Assembly (NCBI GenBank): GCA_950295325.1
Contig: OX485809.1
Location: 30,518,144-30,582,143 of the forward strand
Direction: 5' to 3'
From: Polytrichum commune
Taxonomy: Eukaryota; Streptophyta; Polytrichopsida; Polytrichales; Polytrichaceae
Length of the DNA stretch: 64,000 nucleotides
The notes beneath the pieces are model-generated. The model did no database searches. It saw only the letters and a list, made by a program, of their open reading frames with translations, and was not told where the DNA came from. This document shows, in pieces, positions 57,830 through 64,000 of the stretch; positions within the stretch are counted from its first letter, which is position 1; every line of letters starts with the position of its first letter. The position numbers and the translations under genes are program-made.

Positions 57830-59990
57830 AGTTAATTCTCTAGAGTGGCGGAGTGCGGTAGCCTCTGCGAGATAGAGGCTAATGTTAAGTTGTTGGTCTA
57901 ATTGAGAGAGACTCGAGGCTCCTTAAAACTATGTTCTCAAATAGTGATGGAAACTTATCTCTAATGGTGTTGTATAGGGGACATTCCAACATGAAATGTG
58001 CCTAATTTTCAACTGCAATATAAGAGCAAAAGTGGCATAGTCTAGTATCTCTAGAGATAGGGATTATCGTTCATCATTTAGTTTCAATAGCAAATCTAGG
58101 GTTCGAGGTGCAATAGGCGGCAATGATCTTGCGTTGTGGTGGAGTTGATGGTTGCTCCAATTCACATTCGTATTTAAGAAAATCCTTCAGGTGGGGATAA
58201 TCTAGTTTCTTCCCAAAGAGATGGAAAGCGTTTCACTCTTTAGCAAGAAAGACCTCCTTGATATCAACATATGTTGTTTTTTTGATGTGGTTGGCTTGTC
58301 ATGGGTTTCCTTATGAGATAAACCCCATGATGTCTTCCACATGGTTGTTGATTTATACCAAGTGTTAAAATTCTCATTCATCTAGGTGTGGGGATAATGA
58401 GGCTACTTCATTGACTAGCTAAGAGGGGGATAGGTGGGTGAACCATTGTTGAAAGCCCATAGTATGCTTGAGAGCATATAATTCTATGGGAGGTTCTCCG
58501 AGTTTAGCCAATAATATATGATAGGTAATCGAAGAACGCACTTTGATGTGAGACATCATAGCGGCACCACGGGCCTTGGCTTGGTGGTTAGGGCTCATGA
58601 CCCCCAATGAGGAGGTTGTGGGTTCCATTCCCCATGCCGGTGTGGTGCTCACCACCTTAGTCCACCCAACTATGGTGGGGGGTCCTTGGACCTTGTTGTA
58701 TGGGTACCTCAAAGCCCTTTGGGGGGATACCATGTCCGGTATCTTCAAGGCACTAGTGGCTAGCTAGGAACTAGTATAGTGTGTCACTATAGTGCCCATC
58801 CTCGAAAGGGGAGAGTAGTATTGCCCCAATGTCCCCTTGTCCGGTGGGCATCGGGTCATTGACATTACGAACGGACACTTTATTCACGCCGGCCCCTTCA
58901 AAGGGACCGGAGTTTCTATCTATCTATCTTTCTATCTATCTGAGACATCATATGCATCTTCACGCCATTTTCAAAGACTTTCCAATGAGAGTTTTTTCAA
59001 TTCGTCTTCCCAAATTTCAGTGCCATACATGAAAGTATGAAGCACCAAAGCCTTGAATAGGTGAGACTTGGGTTCCCAACATGTGACGCCGACTACCGCT
59101 TCTTTCCTTAAAGTTCCCATCAAGGTTTTCATACTTGCGATTCCTCGCCTTTTACTAAATGGCTCAATCTAACCATGTGAATAAAAATCAATCCCAAGGT
59201 ATTTGTATTCATGGGTGATCTCAATTTGGTCCTTGGCTAGGTAAATTGTCTCTTGGTTTAATTTCCTTTTGTTGCGGCCAAATATCATGATTTTAGTCTT
59301 AGCCATATTGACTTCAAGGCTAGAAGAAGTGCAAAACTCATATAGCTTGTTCAAAAGTCTTTGTAGCCTTGCGCTTGATCTAGAGAGTAAAACAACAACG
59401 TCAACATAAAGAAGAATGGCAACCACTGTGTTAAATAAGCATGGAGAATCCCCGTTGATCTCGTCCAAATATGTTTCAAGTTCTTCAATGTACAAGTTGA
59501 ATAGTATGGGGGAGAGGGGCATCCTTGTTTAACACCAATGTCAGACATTACTTCATCATGTGTGTCACCATTTATTTGAACTTTTGTGTAGATTGCGGTG
59601 TGCATGGTTTTTAGAGCTGATTGCAAGTGAGGTGGTACCCCTAATCTTTGGAGGTATTCCCAAAGATTGTCATGCGAGATTGTGTCGAAAGCTTTCTTGA
59701 AATCGACAAAGCAAGAATAGAGACATTGACATGCAAATATCTCTTGTTTGATTAAAGTACACAGTGTAAGGATGTGGTCCAAAGTAGATATACCTTCCTT
59801 GAAATATGCTTGCCCTCTTGCCCTAACCTAAATGAATTAGGCACGTCTACCCAAGAGGATGGAGTTTTAAATAAGAGCGAGGATTTGTGTAGAAAAGCAC
59901 CCAAGTTTTGATGATGTGGAGACTTCTTTGGTTAAAACCCACAACATGTGGGTAGCGCCATTACAATTCATAAATTTTTAAGGCTTGGGA
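57830..59990 (-). mobile_element. Degenerate non-LTR retrotransposon (LINE) with reverse transcriptase
   Basis: Read on the minus strand from about 59990 down: a degenerate RT start, then TLDHILTLCTLI, VDFKKAFDTISHDNLWEYLQ (RT block with the first catalytic Asp), IGVKQGCP, then after a frameshift near 59512 PLSPILFNLYIEEL. Next is YVDVVVLLSRS, where a canonical Y-A-D-D would be expected (second catalytic Asp lost), then ITHEYKYLGIDF. Further on come LFKALVLHTFMYGTEIW, the post-RT stretch YHILLAKLGEPPIEL and a terminal ECPLYNTIRDKF segment near 57.9 kb. Frameshifts, stops and a mutated active site show that it is dead. A SINE (58561-58940) interrupts it. Endonuclease sequence was not found, so the copy is 5'-truncated or too decayed. 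Confidence 0.82.
58561..58940 (+). mobile_element. tRNA-derived SINE with 12-bp target-site duplication
   Basis: Starts with a tRNA-like head: an A-box-like tggcttggtgg at 58577-58587 and a B-box ggttccattcc at 58621-58631, spaced as in tRNA genes, which would act as an internal RNA polymerase III promoter. A tRNA-unrelated body follows, and the element ends in a (TATC/TTTC)n tail rather than poly(A). Perfect tgagacatcata copies flank it (58549-58560 and 58941-58952). It is inserted inside the LINE in the opposite orientation. The 3' 80 bp recur as a truncated copy at 38984-39065. The mobilising LINE partner is not identified. Confidence 0.92.
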
Positions 59991-60059
59991 AAAGGTTCAT
60001 CCAACCGTTGTATGACCTCGCACTATAGAAAAATGGTTCAAAGATTCTTTTGCAAAAAT

Positions 60060-60092
60060 GATAGGTTTTAGGGTTTAGGGTCTAGGGTTGAG
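60060..60092 (+). repeat. Short interstitial telomere-like repeat
   Basis: Two to three units of the plant telomere motif (ttttagggtttagggtctaggg). Too short to be more than a remnant. Confidence 0.6.
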
Positions 60093-60739
60093 TGGACTCC
60101 ACATTACTCAACTTAAGCCAATACATTTTGTGGGTTATGGCTAAGTTGGGTAACGTTATGGAGGGAATGTTGTAGATGTGTATCCAACACTTAAAACGAC
60201 AATTCTAGGGAACTTTTGTTCCCCTACTGGGCACTTTGAAGTTGGATGAGCGGGGTAGAGGTGTCCAAATATGTTAGTGACCTAATTTTGCTACTTATTT
60301 TCTATCCTCAAGTTGGTTGCTATGTACTTCAAAACACTTAATTATAATATTATTCTAAGGATGGAAATGCAAATCAGTGGTTGAGAGAGACGATTGTCAA
60401 TGGTCAACAATGTTTGTATTAACTCTAAATTATAGAATGTTTAAGTTTTATGGATTTGACATCTTCATGCATTTCCTAATTCTTGAACATTTGAGTGGCA
60501 TTTTTTTTTATAGTACGTTAATAAGGAACTTGAGTGCTCAAGGTGTTGCTATAGTAATAGGCACATCTACATTAAAAAAAAAATTGAATGCCAAACAATC
60601 CAAGATGAACTCTTTGGAATGTTGAATCCAAGGCATGCATAACTTACCAAACCAACATTATGTATTAGCGTCATACACTTGAAACCTCCAAATATATGAC
60701 ATTTGATACATAAGGTAAACGTGTGTGATTCAAGTAGTT

Positions 60740-61310
60740 ACATTAATTGGACATCTATATTTGAGTGGTGTGTGGTTAGGTGTGCATCCAAGAACATACG
60801 CCATAAAGACATATGTTTAAAAGAGATTGGATTACGTGCTCATAATGTGTTAACCATTTTAGGTTCAATAATCAACATAATTGGGGGGGGGGACCTATGT
60901 GACCTATGGACTTTGATAAGTCATAGCAATTCAAGATTAGCTCCAAAACTTTATGGGATTGATTATGTCTTCTTTTGATACATTTGCAGAGTGGTGTGTG
61001 GTTAGGTGTGCATCTTAGAACGGACGCCATAAAGACACGTGTTCAAAAGAGATTGGACTACGTGCTCATAATATGTTAACCATTATAGGTTCAATAATCA
61101 ACATAATTGGGGGGGGGGACCTATGTGATCTATGGACTTTGATAATTCATAGCAATTCAAGATTAGTTCCAAAACCTTATGGGATTGATTATGTCTTCTT
61201 TTGATACATTTGCAAACACACATAAATTTCGACCTCGCAAATTCGAGTAATATAAGATAGAAAATAACAACAAGTAATCAAATAAGGCCCATCTACCTTA
61301 ATATTGGTTT
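60740..61310 (+). repeat. Family A MITE with internal 226-bp tandem duplication
   Basis: After 'acatctatatttgagtggtg' a 226-bp unit (60763-60988) is repeated almost exactly at 60989-61214. Each copy contains 'ggttaggtgtgcat', 'gttcaataatcaacataatt', a G tract and 'gattatgtcttcttttgata'. The right end reads 'atcaaataaggcccatctac' then cttaat, resembling the family terminal motif. Confidence 0.75.
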
Positions 61311-62917
61311 TAAGTTCAATGTCGGTTCTGGTAGCCTACTTAATGCAAAAAGTTTGATATATGTACACTCTAAACTATGTAATAACAACCTCCTTAATGT
61401 CACTTCTTCTCTTATATCCAAAAATCCATAGAAAACGGATGTTCTCAATGTAAATCTCACTCCTTGTTTTCATGTTTCCCTCCCATATAGCATGGGTTTT
61501 GACATTGAAATAAACCACCAAAGAATTCAAACCACACACTCACATGCATCACGGTGTCATCATTATAATTATTGTCATTATTGCAATGTTGACTTTGTGT
61601 TATTCGATAATATCACATGCTACACATATATATACATATATATTTTATCACGCATCTATATTACCACTACAAAACTCCTTAATATCACGTGCACTTTGGT
61701 TGCCACAAGCGTGATAGTTATGGAGTTTAGATTGTCCGTAGTCGTAATTTGCGAGGTGGTCTGAAGGAGAAAGTCAAGCGGAGATGTGAGCAGATAAGTT
61801 GTTCCTTTTGGTGCTGTCTCTGTTCTGTTCATCCCACAGGAGAGGATATGGATGAATGAAGTTTCCAAGTAGCAATGCAGCGTGGGAGGGACTCGGGAGC
61901 TCAATTGTGTTGTGGATAGATTCATCAGGTCCGCTGTAGATCCCACTTCAGGATATTCACTGCTGGATATGTTGACTTAGCAGGTCCATTTAGGCAATTG
62001 TATCTTCTCACACTCATCAAGTTCACCACCTAAGTTCAAGAATGCAGTTCTTTGCTTTTGTAAGCTTGCAGGTTCGATGCAATTCCCTTGTGTGGAGTAG
62101 TAGCTGGAACGTGGGGGGAGGGAGACTCTGAAAGAGATTCAAGTATCTGGGATTCTCTGCCCTTGAGGTTTTGGGTCTTGGGTGGAGAGGTTTAGGGTTG
62201 CAGAATCAAGCAGCATTGCTTACTCTCATGATGCTGATAGGTAATGAACTTGCCAGCAGTCAGCTCTGTTGCTTCAAGTAGCCTCGTCACTTGGGTGCAT
62301 TGTTGATCCATTTTTTTTTGAGGTTTCCGGAGGTGTAATCAAGTTCAGCTGAAACCCTTCTTTGGTTCTTCATAGTTTGAGTGAGAGAATCTTTAGGGTG
62401 TGGTTTTTTTGCCAGAGATTCGCAGCTGGGAGTGTTTGGAATGAACCGGTGTCAAATTCTGGTACCAAACATCATCAGCGGTCAGAGCCGTTGAGGTAGC
62501 ATTTATACGAAAAGAGGACCTTATCTTACACAAAACTCTCAAGACTTTGACAGAATTCTGAGAATCAAGAAAACTGGGAAAGAAAGAAGTAAAGAAAGGA
62601 GGCGAAGCAAAACCTTTCTTGCTGGTGTTTCTTAGGTTTAACATTGCGTTAGTGATAAGTAAATTCTGGACAAGAAGAGTGTCGTGGCTTTGGGTTGTCA
62701 TCAGATTGGATAAGTTCACATCCCCCACAATGAGTAGAAGTTTCTGGCACACGGAACCCTACAGGATGAAGCTCAAGACTCTCTTAATCTTTGAGCAACG
62801 AGATGAATGTTCGGAGGTAGACCAAGGAAACTCTCCTTAATTTTGACACCCACTGCAGCACACAGACAGACAGACAGACAGACGGACAGACAGAAATTGG
62901 GGTTAGCCTTCAAGGCC
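61311..62917. other. Intergenic region and 5' flank of the last gene
   Basis: No gene recognised on either strand. Contains a short (TA)n-like stretch near 61625-61650 and, just before the next ATG, a (CAGA)n microsatellite at 62861-62894. Confidence 0.45.
62861..62894 (+). repeat. (CAGA)n microsatellite in the leader of the last gene
   Basis: Seven to eight cagacaga units with one cggaca variant, ending 24 bp before the ATG at 62918, so probably within the 5'UTR. Confidence 0.85.
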
Positions 62918-64000
62918 ATGGCAGCGAACTGGGGTGCTTTGAGCTCTTCTGCCCTACCCGGTGTTTACTTCTGCCATAGCCACCATGGAACACCTCTCCC
63001 TTGGACTCGTGTGCAAATCCATTTGCATCATTTGCAGCAGATCTTGGTGTTCAACAAGCTTCAGCCTGCAACGGCACTACCCTCATCTTCTGCTGCAGCA
63101 GCTCAACATTCTAACGCAAGAATTGCAAAGAGCAACCGGCGGTCGCGGTTTGGTGAATCCCTGCCCACTTTTAGTCTGGAGGATGAACTGGAAGGCAGCA
63201 TCAATCTTGTGGCTCAGTTGCGATCTGCCGTAGGTTTCCTTTCCTCCCCTGAATCCAATATCATCATGCTTTGATGCTTCTCTATCCTTTTTATGGCCTT
63301 TAGCAGTTTATTACTACCGCGTTGAGGTGAGTGGACGTAGAGCGAACACTTTTAGCTCTGCACCTACTTCTCCTAGAATGTTAACATGCGATTAGTATGA
63401 GATGACAAGAAAAATTCAAATTGAGGCCGACTTAAACCACTTTCCTCATTAGTTTTGGAGCTCATATGAATATCTTTTTCATTATCATGCCTAATGGTGC
63501 AGCTTTAGTTCATCCTTTGTCTGCATTGAATTCTAAGTACCTTGAACCTTCTAAGTCGTCGGCCTTGAAGATTCTACAAGTTCAAATTTGGGCCTGAGCT
63601 TGAAAATCTCCTTTTGTTGGATTGAATTCCACGTACAAGCCGAACTGGGGCTTGAGCTTGAAAAATCAATCCCGACAAAGCGGGAACTAACCTTGAGACA
63701 ATGTAGCTCCCACCATCTTAGGCACCTGTAAGGAAGGGCTCAAATTTCCTCCTTCATGTTTCAGTTTCATACTTCCACTATCGGTAACCTGTGGTAATGG
63801 TAGAGTTCTGTTTGTTTTCTTGAAGTTTTGAGGCTCTGTTTCCACCTTGTACAGTTTGTGTACCTTAAACCCTGGGAACCCCGGGGTTTTTTTTTTGTTG
63901 AAGGTTTTGGAGATCGATCACAGTAAGTTTGAGATTTGTGGCAGGAGCTAGAAATACAGGAGCAGGAAGAGAGAGACGTGGGTTTGACCACAAAGAAGGC
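62918..64000 (+). CDS. Unidentified, probably plastid-targeted protein (partial)
   Basis: Exon 1 (62918-63229, 104 codons) begins MAANWGALSSSALPGVYF and is rich in Ser, Ala, His and Arg with few acidic residues, as in a plastid transit peptide. It then becomes acidic: FSLEDELEGSINLVAQLRSA. The donor gtaggt at 63230 and acceptor ggcag at 63940-63944 join in phase 0 to exon 2 (63945 onward), ELEIQEQEERDVGLTTKK. The gene continues beyond the window. The joined stretch is likely helical. I do not recognise the family, and the cut-off end prevents a better call. Confidence 0.55.

Noticed and set aside
58577-58631. A functional tRNA gene
   Set aside because: A and B boxes are present, but the sequence does not fold into a complete cloverleaf by eye and continues into a SINE body with a simple-repeat tail.

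Overview
The window is nuclear DNA of a land plant. It holds intron-containing genes with GT-AG junctions: EF-2, a class III peroxidase, proteasome RPN11, a plastid release factor 1 with a transit peptide, and eIF4A. A plant-type STIG1-like protein is also present. The long AT-rich spacers are full of decayed non-LTR retrotransposons, a tRNA-derived SINE and MITE-like inverted repeats. Nothing I can read fixes the species. I found no rRNA gene, intact tRNA gene or CRISPR array.

Layout. 1-163: Copia integrase remnant. 1046-4751 (-): complete EF-2 gene whose first coding exon is the ATG alone. 5-11.6 kb: gene-free, with a 37-bp minisatellite, a LINE 3' end with a hairpin and two MITE copies. 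11.8-15.2 kb: a near-perfect ~112-130-bp palindrome, then a large Crypton-type (DUF3504) tyrosine recombinase gene with one intron and one in-frame TAA. 15.3-21.1 kb: an inverted-repeat pair, an orphan acidic 3' exon, a broken plastid zinc-finger gene joined to a GC-rich 51-bp repeat island, and a UXT (prefoldin-like) pseudogene. 22.2-22.9 kb (+): STIG1-like protein. 23.6-26.3 kb (-): four-exon peroxidase whose intron 1 holds a threefold tandem repeat that copies the start of exon 2. 27.4-28.5 kb: a foldback element and a MITE with clear terminal inverted repeats.

32.0-36.4 kb (-): RPN11 in six exons. 36.4-41.4 kb: repeats, including a truncated SINE with its own target-site duplication and an inverted repeat with mirrored ORFs. 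41.4-47.7 kb (+): plastid RF1 in 15 exons. 48-52.5 kb: MITE copies and otherwise unassigned DNA. 52.5-56.6 kb (+): eIF4A with a 5'UTR intron. 57.8-60.0 kb (-): degenerate LINE reverse transcriptase split by a complete SINE flanked by a 12-bp duplication. 60.7-61.3 kb: duplicated MITE. 62.9-64.0 kb (+): first two exons of an unidentified, probably plastid-targeted protein that runs off the window.

The cellular genes are not functionally linked. EF-2, eIF4A and RF1 act in translation (cytosol, cytosol, plastid), RPN11 in protein turnover, and the peroxidase and STIG1-like protein in the apoplast. The most unusual locus is the tyrosine-recombinase element with its upstream palindrome. All exon boundaries were assigned by eye from reading frame, family conservation and GT-AG signals.
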